Source: Cellulomonas sp. NTE-D12 (GTDB taxonomy: Bacteria; Actinomycetota; Actinomycetes; Actinomycetales; Cellulomonadaceae). From it: DNA of 64,000 nt. The stretch covers positions 3,472,001-3,536,000 of the forward strand of contig NZ_AP026442.1 in NCBI RefSeq assembly GCF_027923705.1, written 5' to 3'. Positions 33,501 to 41,978 of the stretch are shown piece by piece (the first letter of the stretch is position 1; each line of letters begins with the position of its first letter). The position numbers were made by a program, and so were the translations under genes. The notes under the pieces are model-generated. The model saw only the letters and a program-made list of their open reading frames with translations, ran no database searches and was not told the DNA's origin.

Positions 33501-35317
33501 GGCGGTCCCAGCCGGAGCTGCTGGCGTTCACCCGCAACCTGCTGGTGGCGCCTGGTGCGCAGCAGATCGACGAGTCGGCGTTCCCCTCGCGGTGGCCGCA
33601 GGGGGACGTCAGCATGCCGCTGACCTACCAGTTCGAGCCCGGCACCGAGGCCGACGGCGTGACGGTGCACATCCCCCTGGTCACGCTCGCGCGGCTGCGT
33701 CCGGAGGGGTTCGACTGGATGGTCCCGGGGGTGCGCGCCGAGCTGGTCACCGCCACCATCCGTGCGCTGCCGAAGCCGGTGCGGGTGCAGCTGGTGCCGG
33801 CGCCGGACGTGGCGCGGGCTGTGGACGCGTGGATGGACGAGCACCTCGCGTCCTGGGAGGACACCGTGCGGGCCGGCGACGCGGCGCCGTCGTTCCACGA
33901 GGCGTTCGCACAGGCGGTCCGGGCCATGCGTGACGTGGAGGTGCCGCCCGACGCGTTCGACGACGAGAGGCTGCCGCCGCACCTGCGGATGACGTTCCGC
34001 GTGGTCGACGCCGGTGGGGGCGTGCTCGACGAGGGCAAGGACCTGGTGGCCCTGCAGCGGCGGCTGGCCGGGGACGCGCAGGACGCGGTGTCCTCCGCTG
34101 TTCGGACGGCCGTGGCTGCCGCGCTCGCCGAGGCGCGCGCCGGTACGGAGCGGCCGGACCGCGGCGGGCGGGGACGCGGTCGTGCGGGCGACGCCCGTGC
34201 GGGCCGGTCCACCGCGGGGCCGATCCCGGCCGTCGACGGCTCCGCCTCCGGGACCGCACCCGGCGGCGCCCGCATCGCCACGACCGCCGGCGCCTCGACG
34301 TCCGGCCCCGGCCGGCCGGGCTCGTCCACCGACGGCCTGGCGACGCCGCTGCCGGGCGGCGACCTGGAGCGCAGCGGCCTGCGCACGTGGCCCGACCTGC
34401 CGGACCGCGCCGGTGAACCCGCCGGCACGCTGCCGGATCAGGTGAGCACCACCGCCGTGGGTGGCGTCGTGGTGCGGGCGTACCCCTCCCTCGTCGAGCT
34501 GGCGGCGACGGGCGTCACGGCACCGTCGGTCGGGGTGCGGCTGCTCGCCGACGCGGGCGCCGTCCCGGGCGAGTACCGCCGCGGCCTGCGCCGCCTGCTG
34601 TTGGTCGACGTCGGGCTGGCGGCCGCCCGGGTCTCGTCCCGCTGGACCGGCGCGCAGGCGCTCGCGCTCGCGGCCTCCCCGTACCCGGACACGGCTGCCC
34701 TGGTCACGGACGTGCAGCTGGCCGCGATCGACCGGCTGATCACGCGGCACCTCGCTGCCACGGCCGCCGGCGCCGCACCGGAGGCGGCCGTGCGCGACGC
34801 CGCCGCGTACACGGCGCTGCGCACCGCCGTCCGCGACCGTCTGGAGGACGAGGTGCACCGCCTGGTCGCCGACCTCGTCGCCGTCCTCACCGCCTGGCGC
34901 GAGGTGCAGGCCGCGGTCCGCGCCTCGTCGTCCCTCGCCCTGCTCGGCACCGCCCGTGACGTCCGCGACCAGACGGACGCCCTGGTGCACGACCGTTTCG
35001 TCACGGCGGTCGGCGCCGACCGCCTGCCCCAGCTGACGCGGTACCTGCGCGCCGCCGCGTACCGGCTGACCAAGGCGGCCGAGAACCCGCAGCGCGACGA
35101 GTCGCTGGCCGCCCAGGTGCGGGAGGTGCAGGGCCTGTACCGGGACACCGTCGCCCGCGCCGCCGGCCGAGCGCCGGACGCGGCCCGGACGGCAGCCCTG
35201 GACGAGGTCCGCTGGATGCTCGAAGAGCTGCGCGTCAGCCTGTTCGCCCAGCAGCTGGGCACCCCGGTCCCGGTGTCCACCACCCGCATCCGCAAGGCGC
35301 TCGCCGCCATCACCTGA
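30563..35317 (+). CDS. hrpA: ATP-dependent RNA helicase HrpA
   Basis: A DEAH-box helicase of ~1584 residues, longer than the E. coli enzyme (~1300). Motifs: GETGSGKTTQ, TQPRRIAARTVAERVADE, DEAHERSLN, SATID, TNVAETSLTVPGVRYV and NQRSGRSGRV. HA2, OB-fold and the C-terminal DUF3418-type region follow. The extra length comes from an Arg/Asp/Gly-rich N-terminus and Gly/Ala/Arg-rich insertions, for example within ~275-330 and ~1190-1300. The GTG at 30563 is the first start beyond the divergent ybaK. It probably remodels RNA or stalled ribosomes. Confidence 0.93.
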   Translation: MSGPDEHERGAERPRRRGAGRPDRHAGRDGHRHGDGDGAPGNSPDQRGARRRERVAHLRAQVELPPVTYPEELPVSARRAEIAATIAAHQVVVVAGETGSGKTTQLPKILLELGRGRAGQIGHTQPRRIAARTVAERVADELGVPLGGVVGYQVRFTDESSDHTLVKVMTDGILLAQIQRDPQLLAYDTIVVDEAHERSLNIDFILGYLTRLLPQRPDLKLVITSATIDSERFASHFAAADGTPAPIVEVTGRTYPVDVRYRPLSPDRAAEESALGAGGEDDDEGADDHTAPGRSRRAGAAAAPGRRGAGRGKGSPAAAARRPRAEAKDLVTGIVEAVDELMAAGPGDVLVFLSGEREIRDAEDGLRGALGPRVTDPQHPQAVELLPLYARLSAAEQRRVFEPHGKRRVILATNVAETSLTVPGVRYVVDPGTARISRYSQATKVQRLPIEPISQASANQRSGRSGRVAPGIAIRLYSADDLASRPEYTEPEILRTSLASVILQMIAVGVVRTPDEVAQFPFVDPPDVRAVRDGVALLTELGALSTGPGGTRLTGTGRALAQLPIDPRLARMIVEAGKRDVAREVVVIAAALSIQDPRERPADQREVADALHRRFVDPSSDLLTYLNLWQWLREQRHALSGSAFRRLVRSEHLNYLRVREWQDVVTQLRDMVKGLGIDARGGPRPVGDGAPAGAKDGAGDGSGGRGRGAVVRDGGRRLPPGAVVAEQPPTAQPASEAAVVGAPEGLTERTTWAWDGDRIHLAVLAGLLSQIGMQEATEVTPAARSGRNAPPQGRGRPRPRNEYLGARNARFAIFPGSGLARRPPAWVMAAELVETSRLWARDVARIRPEWAEELAGHLVRRSYSEPAWSTRQGAATVTEKVTLYGVPIITDRRILLGSVDRAQARELFIRHALVQGEWTTHHTFFHENRRLLAEAQALEARARRRDLVVDDDVLFDFYDERVPDDVVSARHFDTWWKGARRSQPELLAFTRNLLVAPGAQQIDESAFPSRWPQGDVSMPLTYQFEPGTEADGVTVHIPLVTLARLRPEGFDWMVPGVRAELVTATIRALPKPVRVQLVPAPDVARAVDAWMDEHLASWEDTVRAGDAAPSFHEAFAQAVRAMRDVEVPPDAFDDERLPPHLRMTFRVVDAGGGVLDEGKDLVALQRRLAGDAQDAVSSAVRTAVAAALAEARAGTERPDRGGRGRGRAGDARAGRSTAGPIPAVDGSASGTAPGGARIATTAGASTSGPGRPGSSTDGLATPLPGGDLERSGLRTWPDLPDRAGEPAGTLPDQVSTTAVGGVVVRAYPSLVELAATGVTAPSVGVRLLADAGAVPGEYRRGLRRLLLVDVGLAAARVSSRWTGAQALALAASPYPDTAALVTDVQLAAIDRLITRHLAATAAGAAPEAAVRDAAAYTALRTAVRDRLEDEVHRLVADLVAVLTAWREVQAAVRASSSLALLGTARDVRDQTDALVHDRFVTAVGADRLPQLTRYLRAAAYRLTKAAENPQRDESLAAQVREVQGLYRDTVARAAGRAPDAARTAALDEVRWMLEELRVSLFAQQLGTPVPVSTTRIRKALAAIT

Positions 35318-35428
35318 CCGACGAGAGCTCGGCCGCCCAGCCGCCCACGGCCCCGTCGCCACCCGTGCGGCCCGGGCCGGACCGGCCGCCATGCCCCGGC
35401 GTCGGTGGTCACCGGCAGACTCACGGGC

Positions 35429-36058
35429 ATGGCTTCCACGGACGGTTCCGGCCGGTGCTTCGGTGACGGCGACCCCCTGCTCGCGCAGTACCACGACGAG
35501 GAGTGGGGCGTGCCGGTGCACGGCGAGCACGCGCTGTTCGAGCGCTTCGCGCTGGAGGGGTTCCAGTCCGGCCTGTCCTGGATCACCGTCCTGCGGAAGC
35601 GGCCGGCGTTCCGGGCGGCGTTCGCGGACTTCGACGCCGAGGTGGTGGCGGGCTTCGGGGCCGACGACGTCGCGCGGCTGATGGCCGACGCCGGCATCGT
35701 GCGCAACCGCGCGAAGATCGAGGCCACCATCGCCAACGCCCATGCGCTGCGCGCCCTGCACCAGCACGGCCGCACGCTGGACGAGGTGCTGTGGTCGCAC
35801 GCCCCGGAACCCACGGCCGAGAGCCGACGCCGGCCGCTGACCTGGGCGGACGTGCCCGCCACGAGCCCGGAGTCCACCGCCCTGGCCAAGGAGCTGAAGC
35901 GGCTCGGCTTCCGGTTCGTCGGACCCACCACGGCGTACGCGAGCATGCAGGCGTGCGGGGTGGTGGACGACCACCTCGCCGGCTGCCCGGTGGCCGTCGC
36001 GCGGGATGCCGGGGACCCCGTCGACGTGGCGCCCGTGGGTGGTGACGCCCACCCCTGA
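35429..36058 (+). CDS. tag: DNA-3-methyladenine glycosylase I
   Basis: A 209-residue base-excision repair glycosylase. The substrate-pocket glutamate and Trp appear in YHDEEWGVPVHGEHALFE and the helical motif in GFQSGLSWITVLRKRPAFR. Zinc-site residues are RCF and QYH at the N-terminus and DDHLAGC at the C-terminus. It removes 3-methyladenine from alkylated DNA. The ATG at 35429 is chosen over an in-frame GTG at 35405 because it places the conserved Cys at the usual distance. Confidence 0.93.
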   Translation: MASTDGSGRCFGDGDPLLAQYHDEEWGVPVHGEHALFERFALEGFQSGLSWITVLRKRPAFRAAFADFDAEVVAGFGADDVARLMADAGIVRNRAKIEATIANAHALRALHQHGRTLDEVLWSHAPEPTAESRRRPLTWADVPATSPESTALAKELKRLGFRFVGPTTAYASMQACGVVDDHLAGCPVAVARDAGDPVDVAPVGGDAHP

Positions 36059-36135
36059 GAGGTGCCCGTCACCGTTCGTCCGACGCGACGGGCAGCTCCC
36101 CGAAATCGGACACGTCGGGGCTAGCATCTGCGGCC

Positions 36136-36408
36136 GTGGCACTGGGGGACAACGAGGGCAGCGAGGCCCTGTACGCACCGATGCTCCGTCCGGCACCCGT
36201 CGACGCGGCACTTCTCATCGCGGTGCACCGCGGGCTGGAAGCGGTCCCGGTCCGGTCCCTGCACGCCGAGCAGAGTGCCGACGGTTCGGCAGGGGCGGTC
36301 CGGTCCGAGGGCAGCGGCACCGCCGTCCCGTGCGCCACGAGCGGCATCCCGGTGGCGCCGCACCCGTCACGTCAGCACAGCGGGCTGGCGCATCGTCTGC
36401 GCCCCTGA
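36136..36408 (+). CDS. Possible small protein of unknown function
   Basis: A GTG-started ORF of 90 residues with no recognised domain and a composition rich in Ala, Gly, Ser and His. A TAGCAT box at 36122-36127 lies where a -10 element would give a leaderless mRNA beginning at the GTG, but no good -35 is seen. Overlapping minus-strand frames of similar size exist. It may be real or a chance frame. The rest of 36059-36492 shows nothing else. Confidence 0.3.
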   Translation: MALGDNEGSEALYAPMLRPAPVDAALLIAVHRGLEAVPVRSLHAEQSADGSAGAVRSEGSGTAVPCATSGIPVAPHPSRQHSGLAHRLRP

Positions 36409-36492
36409 GGCCGTCTCACCCTGCACGCTGCCGCGTCTCATCAAACGGGCAATGGTGACCGCACTGCGAGACGCCAGGTATCGTCCTGCACA

Positions 36493-36586
36493 CCATCCAG
36501 AGCGGCCGAGAGACCTGGCTCGTCGACGCCGCAGCAACCCCCCTTCCTTGCCGGGAGGGTGTGGGTGCTTCAGCCGGGACCGATGG
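36493..36586 (+). ncRNA. SAM riboswitch (S-box type) upstream of metF
   Basis: The leader carries the S-box core: CAGAGCGGCCGAGAGACCTG, then GGCTCGTCGACGCC, the invariant GCAGCAACCC, and a distal GGGTGCTTCAGCC. P1 is closed by CCATC (36493-36497) and GATGG (36582-36586). The ribosome binding site GGAG (36585-36588) overlaps the 3' strand of P1, so SAM binding would hide it and block metF translation. No intrinsic terminator is visible between the aptamer and the ATG at 36594. It may contain SAM-I/SAM-IV family variations that need covariance-model scoring to classify. Confidence 0.9.
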
Positions 36587-36593
36587 AGTGACC

Positions 36594-37577
36594 ATGAGCG
36601 TTGCCGACGCCCGGACCGCCACGAGCGGTCCCGTCGTTGCGCCTGTGGACCGGCCGACCGTCTCGTTCGAGCTGTTCCCGCCGCGCAACCCCGATGCCGC
36701 CCCGAAGCTGTGGGACACCATCCGCCGCCTCGAAGCGGTCCGGCCGGACTTCGTCTCCGTCACCTACGGCGCGTCCGGCCGCACCCGCACCACCAGCCGG
36801 GCCCTCGTCCGACGGATGCTGCACGAGACCACGCTGACCCCGATCGCCCACCTGACCTGCGTCGGCGCGTCCCGCGAGGAGATCTCCACCATCGTGCGGG
36901 AGTTCCTCGACGAGGGCGTCCGCTCGTTCCTGGCACTGCGCGGCGACCCGCCCGAGGGCGAGGCGCAGTGGCAGGCGCACCCGCACGGGCTGACCACCGC
37001 CAGCCAGCTGGTGGAGCTGCTGCGGGAGATCGAGCACGAGCGCTGCGAGCAGAGCCCGGCACAGGCCGTGCGCGCGCGGGTCAAGCCGCTGTCGATCGCC
37101 GTGGCGGCGTTCCCCCGCGGCAACCGGCTGACCGGCAGCTCCCGTGAGCAGGACATCCAGGCGCTGCTGGCCAAGCAGCGCGCCGGTGCCGACTTCGCCA
37201 TCACCCAGGTGTTCTACGACGCCGACTCCTACCTCGAGCTGGTCGGCGAGGCCCGCCGGGCGGGCGTCGTCATCCCCATCGTCCCCGGGCTGATCCCCGC
37301 CACCGACCCCGCCCGCCTGGTCCGCACGGAGCAGGTGACCGGCGTGCCGGTGCCGCGCGACCTGCTCGCCCTGCTCGACGAGGCCGACGACGAGGCCGAG
37401 CGCCGCCGCCGCGGCCTGCGCTTCGGCATCGAGCTGATCGACCGGGTGCTCGAGGGCGGGGCCCCCGGCATCCACCTCTACACGTTCAACAAGCACGAAG
37501 CCGCACTCGACCTGCTGGAAGGGGCCGGCCTGGTCGGCCGCCCCACCGCCACCACCACCGCGAGGACAGACGCATGA
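36594..37577 (+). CDS. metF: Methylenetetrahydrofolate reductase
   Basis: A 327-residue FAD-dependent TIM-barrel enzyme that makes 5-methyl-THF for methionine synthesis. Markers are TVSFELFPPRNPDA, SVTYGASGRTRTTSR, HLTCVGASREEI, LALRGDPPEG and ADFAITQVFYDADSYL. The start at 36594 follows the GGAG that overlaps the riboswitch P1 stem; a GTG at 36561 lies inside the aptamer and is rejected. Its stop overlaps the metE ATG (ATGA). It is controlled by the S-box leader. Confidence 0.96.
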   Translation: MSVADARTATSGPVVAPVDRPTVSFELFPPRNPDAAPKLWDTIRRLEAVRPDFVSVTYGASGRTRTTSRALVRRMLHETTLTPIAHLTCVGASREEISTIVREFLDEGVRSFLALRGDPPEGEAQWQAHPHGLTTASQLVELLREIEHERCEQSPAQAVRARVKPLSIAVAAFPRGNRLTGSSREQDIQALLAKQRAGADFAITQVFYDADSYLELVGEARRAGVVIPIVPGLIPATDPARLVRTEQVTGVPVPRDLLALLDEADDEAERRRRGLRFGIELIDRVLEGGAPGIHLYTFNKHEAALDLLEGAGLVGRPTATTTARTDA

Positions 37578-39895
37578 CGCAGCGCACCGCCTTCCCGACC
37601 GGCACGATCCTCGGCTACCCGCGGATCGGTCCCCGCCGCGAGCTGAAGAAGGCCCTGGAGTCCTTCTGGGCCGGCCGGTCCACCGCCGCCGAGCTGGAGC
37701 AGGTGGCCGCCGACCTGCGCAAGCGCACCCGCACCCGTCTTGCGGAGCTGGGGCTGCGCACCGACGTGCCGGCCATCCCGTCCGCCTTCTCGTTCTACGA
37801 CCACGTGCTCGACGCCGCCGTGGTGCTCGGTGCGGTGCCGGCGCGGTTCGCCGACCTGCGCGACGCCGAGGGTCGCCTCGACCTGGCCGGCTACTCGACG
37901 GTGGCCCGCGGCCGCGGTGACGACCTGCCGCTCGAGATGACCAAGTGGTTCGACTCGAACTACCACTACCTGGTCCCGGAGATCGGCCCGGACACCGACT
38001 TCCGGCTGTCCGGCGACCGCCCTGTGCAGGAGTTCGCCGAGGCGCTGGCCGACGGCGTGCTGACCCGTCCGGTACTGGTGGGCCCGGTGACGTTCCTCGC
38101 GCTGGCGAAGGCCGCCGAGGGCGCCGCCGAGGGCTTCGCGCCGATCGACCGCCTGGTCGACGTGCTGCCGGTGTACGTCGAGCTGCTCGCCGCACTGCGC
38201 GCCGCCGGCGCCACCTGGGTGCAGCTCGACGAGCCCGCGCTGGTGTCCGAGTCGACCGGCGTGCCGACCGAGCGGCTGCTCGCGGCCGCTGAGGAGGCGT
38301 ACCGGGTGCTCGGCGACGCCACCGACCGCCCGGCGATCCTGGTCGCGGCGCCGTACGGCGACCTCGGTGCCGCGCTGCCGGTGCTGGCCCGCACGGCCGT
38401 CGAGGGCCTCGCGCTGGACCTGGTCCGCGGCGGCCTGCCGACGGGCTCGGTGCCGGGGCTGGAGACCAAGACCCTGGTCGGCGGCGTGATCGACGGGCAC
38501 AACATCTGGCGTGCGGACCTCGACGGCGCCCTGTCGACGCTCGAGCAGCTGGAGACGCTGTGCGCCGCGGCGGTCGCCGTCGGCACCTCCACCTCGCTGT
38601 TCCACACCCCGCACGACGTGGCCGACGAGCCGAACCTCGACCCGTCGCTCGCGTCGTGGCTGGCCTTCGCCGACCAGAAGGTCGTCGAGGTCGTCACCCT
38701 GGCCGAGGGCCTGACGGAGGGCCGTGAGGCGATCCACGACGCGCTCCGTGCTGCCGCGGACGCCCGGGCGGCCCGCGCGGCGGCGGCAGGCGTGGTGCGT
38801 CCGGAGGTCCGCGAGCGCGTCGCCGCGCTGACCGCCGAGCAGTTCCACCGCGGCTCGTTCGACGAGCGCCGGGCGGCCCAGGAGGCCCGGCTGCAGCTGC
38901 CGGCCCTGCCGACCACCACGATCGGCTCGTTCCCGCAGACCCCGGAGATCCGCGCGGCCCGCGCGGCGTTCGGTGCCGGCAAGCTCACCGCGGCGGAGTA
39001 CGAGGACGAGATGCGCGCCGAGATCGGCCGCGTCGTCGACCTGCAGGAGCAGCTCGGCCTCGACGTGCTGGTGCACGGCGAGCCGGAGCGCAACGACATG
39101 GTGCAGTACTTCGCCGAGCACCTCGACGGGTTCGCGGTGACGAGCAACGGCTGGGTGCAGTCCTACGGCTCGCGGTGCACGCGCCCGTCGATCCTGTGGG
39201 GCGACGTGTCCCGCCCGGCGCCGATCACGGTGCCGTGGACGACGTACACGCAGTCGCTGACCGAGAAGCCGGTCAAGGGCATGCTCACCGGTCCGGTGAC
39301 GATCCTCGCGTGGTCGTTCGTCCGGGACGACCAGCCGCTGGCGGACACCGCCAACCAGGTGGCGCTGGCGCTGCGCGACGAGATCGCGGACCTCGAGGCG
39401 GCCGGCATCGCGATCGTCCAGGTGGACGAGCCCGCCCTGCGCGAGCTGCTGCCGCTGCGCGAGAAGGACCACGCCGCCTACCTCGACTGGTCGGTCGCGT
39501 CCTTCCGCCTGGCCACCTCCGGCGTCCGTCCCGACACGCAGATCCACACCCACCTCTGCTACTCGGAGTTCGGGCAGATCTTCGGCGCGATCGACGGGCT
39601 CGACGCGGACGTGACCAGCATCGAGGCGGCCCGCTCGAAGATGGAGATCCTCGGCGACATCGCCGCCGCGGGCTACCCGCGGGGCATCGGACCGGGCGTG
39701 TACGACATCCACTCCCCGCGCGTGCCCAGCGAGGCGGAGGTCACCGAGCTGCTCTCCGAGGCGGTGCAGGCCATCGACCCGGCCCAGCTGTGGGTCAACC
39801 CCGACTGCGGCCTGAAGACCCGCCGCTACGAGGAGGTCAACCCCTCGCTCGAGCACATCATCGCGGCCACGCGCACCGTGCGCGCGGCGCTCTGA
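37574..39895 (+). CDS. metE: Cobalamin-independent methionine synthase
   Basis: A 773-residue two-barrel enzyme transferring a methyl group from 5-methyl-THF polyglutamate to homocysteine. The N-terminal TILGYPRIGPRRELKKALESFW and C-terminal TTTIGSFPQTPEIR mark the two halves. Zinc ligands are visible in IHTHLCYSEF and VNPDCGLKTRRYEE. It is translationally coupled to metF and therefore under the same SAM riboswitch. Confidence 0.97.
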   Translation: MTQRTAFPTGTILGYPRIGPRRELKKALESFWAGRSTAAELEQVAADLRKRTRTRLAELGLRTDVPAIPSAFSFYDHVLDAAVVLGAVPARFADLRDAEGRLDLAGYSTVARGRGDDLPLEMTKWFDSNYHYLVPEIGPDTDFRLSGDRPVQEFAEALADGVLTRPVLVGPVTFLALAKAAEGAAEGFAPIDRLVDVLPVYVELLAALRAAGATWVQLDEPALVSESTGVPTERLLAAAEEAYRVLGDATDRPAILVAAPYGDLGAALPVLARTAVEGLALDLVRGGLPTGSVPGLETKTLVGGVIDGHNIWRADLDGALSTLEQLETLCAAAVAVGTSTSLFHTPHDVADEPNLDPSLASWLAFADQKVVEVVTLAEGLTEGREAIHDALRAAADARAARAAAAGVVRPEVRERVAALTAEQFHRGSFDERRAAQEARLQLPALPTTTIGSFPQTPEIRAARAAFGAGKLTAAEYEDEMRAEIGRVVDLQEQLGLDVLVHGEPERNDMVQYFAEHLDGFAVTSNGWVQSYGSRCTRPSILWGDVSRPAPITVPWTTYTQSLTEKPVKGMLTGPVTILAWSFVRDDQPLADTANQVALALRDEIADLEAAGIAIVQVDEPALRELLPLREKDHAAYLDWSVASFRLATSGVRPDTQIHTHLCYSEFGQIFGAIDGLDADVTSIEAARSKMEILGDIAAAGYPRGIGPGVYDIHSPRVPSEAEVTELLSEAVQAIDPAQLWVNPDCGLKTRRYEEVNPSLEHIIAATRTVRAAL

Positions 39896-39903
39896 GACCG
39901 GCG

Positions 39904-41253
39904 GTGACGGTGGGCGGCGACTGTCCGGACGGCACGACGGCGCCTGCGGGCGACCCGAACGGCTCCGTGGCGGGCTCGGGTGCAGCGGTGGGCACGGCAG
40001 GCGCCGTCGCGGGCTACGGCGCGCCCCGGCGCGACCGCGGGCGGCTCCGGTCGGCGGGCGACGGTAGCGGCGCCGATACGACGCCGGCCGGCGGCCCGTT
40101 CGACGTGCCCATCGACCTGCTGCGCGCGCGCACCAGCGAGAAGTGGCAGGCGTACGGCCCGGACGTGCTGCCGATGTTCGTCGCGGAGATGGACGTGGTG
40201 CCACCGACGGCGGTCGCGGACGCCGTCGACCACGCCGTCCGCTCCGGTGACACGGGCTACGAGCACGGGCGGGTCTACGCCGAGGCGTTCGCCGGTTTCG
40301 CCGCCGAGCGGTTCGGCTGGGCGGTGGACCCGTCGTCCACCCGCACCGTGGCCGACGTGATGCGCGGTGTCGTCGAGGTGGTGCGGCTGTTCACCGCCCC
40401 CGGCGACGCCGTGGTGATCACACCGCCGGTCTATGCCCCGTTCCGCACCCACCTCGAGCACGCCGACCGACGCGTGCTCGCGGCGCCGCTGACGCCCGAG
40501 GGCCGTCTGGACCCGGCCACGCTCGACCGGGCGCTCGGCGAAGCTCGTCGGGAAGACCGCCCGGCCGTGCTGCTGCTCTGCCAGCCGCACAACCCCACGG
40601 GCGTGCTGCACTCGTTCGACGAGCTGCGCGCGGCCGGCGACCTCGCCCGGTCGCACGGGGTGCGCGTGGTGGCCGACGAGATCCACGCGGCGATCCTGCC
40701 GACCCGTGCGGACGGCACCCGACCGGCGTTCGTCCCGACGGTGACCGCGATCCCCGACGCCATCGCGCTGCACTCGGCGTCGAAGGCGTTCAACCTCGCG
40801 GGGTTCAAGGCGGCGCTGGCGGTTCCCGGTGCCGATGCGGTCGACGACCTGGCCCGCCTCGGCACGCCGGCCGTGCACGGCATCAGCCACGTCGCCTCGA
40901 TCGCCCACCGGGCGGCCTTCCGTGACGGCGGCGCGTGGCTGGACGAGGTGCTCGGCGCGCTCGGCACCAACGCCCGGCTGCTCGGCTCGCTGCTCGCGGA
41001 GCGGCTGCCCGCCGTCCGCTGGACACCGGGCGACGGCACCTATCTCGCCTGGCTCGACCTGCGGGACGCCGGCCTCCCGGAGGGTGCGGACCCGGCCGCC
41101 TTCCTGCTCGAGCACGCGCGGGTGGCCACCGTGCCCGGGCCCGAGTTCGGCACCGAGGGCACCGGCTTCGTCCGGTTCAACCTCGCCACGTCGCCCGCCC
41201 TCCTCACCGAGGCGGTCGACCGCATCGCCGCCGTGCTGCCCCGGCGTGGCTGA
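39904..41253 (+). CDS. MalY/PatB-type C-S lyase (cystathionine beta-lyase)
   Basis: A fold-type I PLP enzyme of about 449 residues. EKWQAYGPDVLPMFVAEMD is the MalY/PatB N-terminal signature. Cofactor motifs are CQPHNPTGVLHS, VVADEIHAAIL and the Schiff-base lysine in HSASKAFNLAGFK. The GTG at 39904 follows metE by eight bases and adds ~65 Gly/Ala/Asp-rich residues, so a later internal start is possible. The position behind metE suggests it makes homocysteine from cystathionine in the same operon. Confidence 0.88.
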   Translation: MTVGGDCPDGTTAPAGDPNGSVAGSGAAVGTAGAVAGYGAPRRDRGRLRSAGDGSGADTTPAGGPFDVPIDLLRARTSEKWQAYGPDVLPMFVAEMDVVPPTAVADAVDHAVRSGDTGYEHGRVYAEAFAGFAAERFGWAVDPSSTRTVADVMRGVVEVVRLFTAPGDAVVITPPVYAPFRTHLEHADRRVLAAPLTPEGRLDPATLDRALGEARREDRPAVLLLCQPHNPTGVLHSFDELRAAGDLARSHGVRVVADEIHAAILPTRADGTRPAFVPTVTAIPDAIALHSASKAFNLAGFKAALAVPGADAVDDLARLGTPAVHGISHVASIAHRAAFRDGGAWLDEVLGALGTNARLLGSLLAERLPAVRWTPGDGTYLAWLDLRDAGLPEGADPAAFLLEHARVATVPGPEFGTEGTGFVRFNLATSPALLTEAVDRIAAVLPRRG

Positions 41254-41294
41254 GCCACCGGTGTGCGGCTGAGCAGAGCCGCCGCACCGGGCAT

Positions 41295-41333
41295 GACGAC
41301 GCCCCGGACCCGATCGGGTTCCGGGGCGTCGTC
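41295..41333. terminator. Bidirectional terminator between the met operon and hsp20
   Basis: A perfect 13-base stem, GACGACGCCCCGG with CCGGGGCGTCGTC, is extended by ACCC/GGGT pairs around a GATC loop. It stands between convergent genes and can serve both. A U-tract is absent, as is usual in this genome. Confidence 0.8.
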
Positions 41334-41362
41334 GTGACAGCGGCTCGCTGCTGGTCAGGGCG

Positions 41363-41809
41363 TCACGAACCCTGCTGCGACGCCTCCGCGGTGATCGTCG
41401 TCGGCTCGGCTGCGCCGTGCTGCACCTCGATGCGCCGCGGCTTGGCCTCCTCGGACACCGGGATGGTCAGCGTGAGCACGCCGTCCGTGTAGGTGGCGCT
41501 GATCCTGTCCAGCGCCAGGCCACGGCCGACCGTCAGCTGGCGGGCGTAGGTGCCGACCGGACGCTCCTTGGCCAGCCACTGCACGTCCTGCTCGGTGTGG
41601 GCCGAGCGCTGCGCGCGGATGGTCAGGGTGCGGTCGTCGACGTTCACGTCGATGCTGCCCGGGTCGGCGCCCGGCAGGTCGACGTGGAGCACGTAGTGGT
41701 CACCGCTGCGGTACAGGTCCATCGGCATGCTGGCGGAAGCACGCTCCGACGCGAACATCTGACCGAGCAGACGGTCCATCTCCTGGAAGGGGTCGTACCG
41801 CGTAGCCAT
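41363..41809 (-). CDS. Small heat-shock protein Hsp20
   Basis: A 148-residue alpha-crystallin-type chaperone. The N-terminal MATRYDPFQEMDRLLGQMF precedes the crystallin domain HYVLHVDLPGADPGSIDVNV, VDDRTLTIRAQR and DGVLTLTIPV. The short C-terminal tail keeps RRIEV. It holds unfolding proteins in an ATP-independent way. A CIRCE element lies about 95-120 bases upstream of the ATG, so HrcA repression is expected. Confidence 0.93.
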   Translation of the reverse strand: MATRYDPFQEMDRLLGQMFASERASASMPMDLYRSGDHYVLHVDLPGADPGSIDVNVDDRTLTIRAQRSAHTEQDVQWLAKERPVGTYARQLTVGRGLALDRISATYTDGVLTLTIPVSEEAKPRRIEVQHGAAEPTTITAEASQQGS

Positions 41810-41903
41810 GTGCGCTCACCTCCCGTGGCGGGGTTCGCGGACCTCCCGCGGACCCGGTGCAACCGGCGACCTCCGCGGCCGTCGATCGGCTACACCCACA
41901 GGA

Positions 41904-41930
41904 TTAGCACTCGGCACGGGAGAGTGCCAG
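41904..41930 (-). promoter_or_regulatory. CIRCE element (HrcA operator)
   Basis: TTAGCACTC, a nine-base spacer and GAGTGCCAG match the CIRCE consensus (TTAGCACTC-N9-GAGTGCTAA) at 16 of 18 arm positions. It lies upstream of the minus-strand hsp20 gene. HrcA binding here would repress hsp20 until heat stress. Confidence 0.85.
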
Positions 41931-41978
41931 TGCCGTTCGCGGTCCGCGAACTGCTCCGGTCCGCGAGCTGCTCCGGGC

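Noticed and set aside
30341..36211. A ~1950-codon open frame opposite hrpA and tag
   Set aside because: No domain is visible and it spans two well-supported genes on the other strand. Long antisense frames are expected at this GC content.
36561..36593. GTG at 36561 as the metF start
   Set aside because: It lies inside the S-box aptamer. The ATG at 36594 follows a ribosome binding site and gives the family N-terminus.
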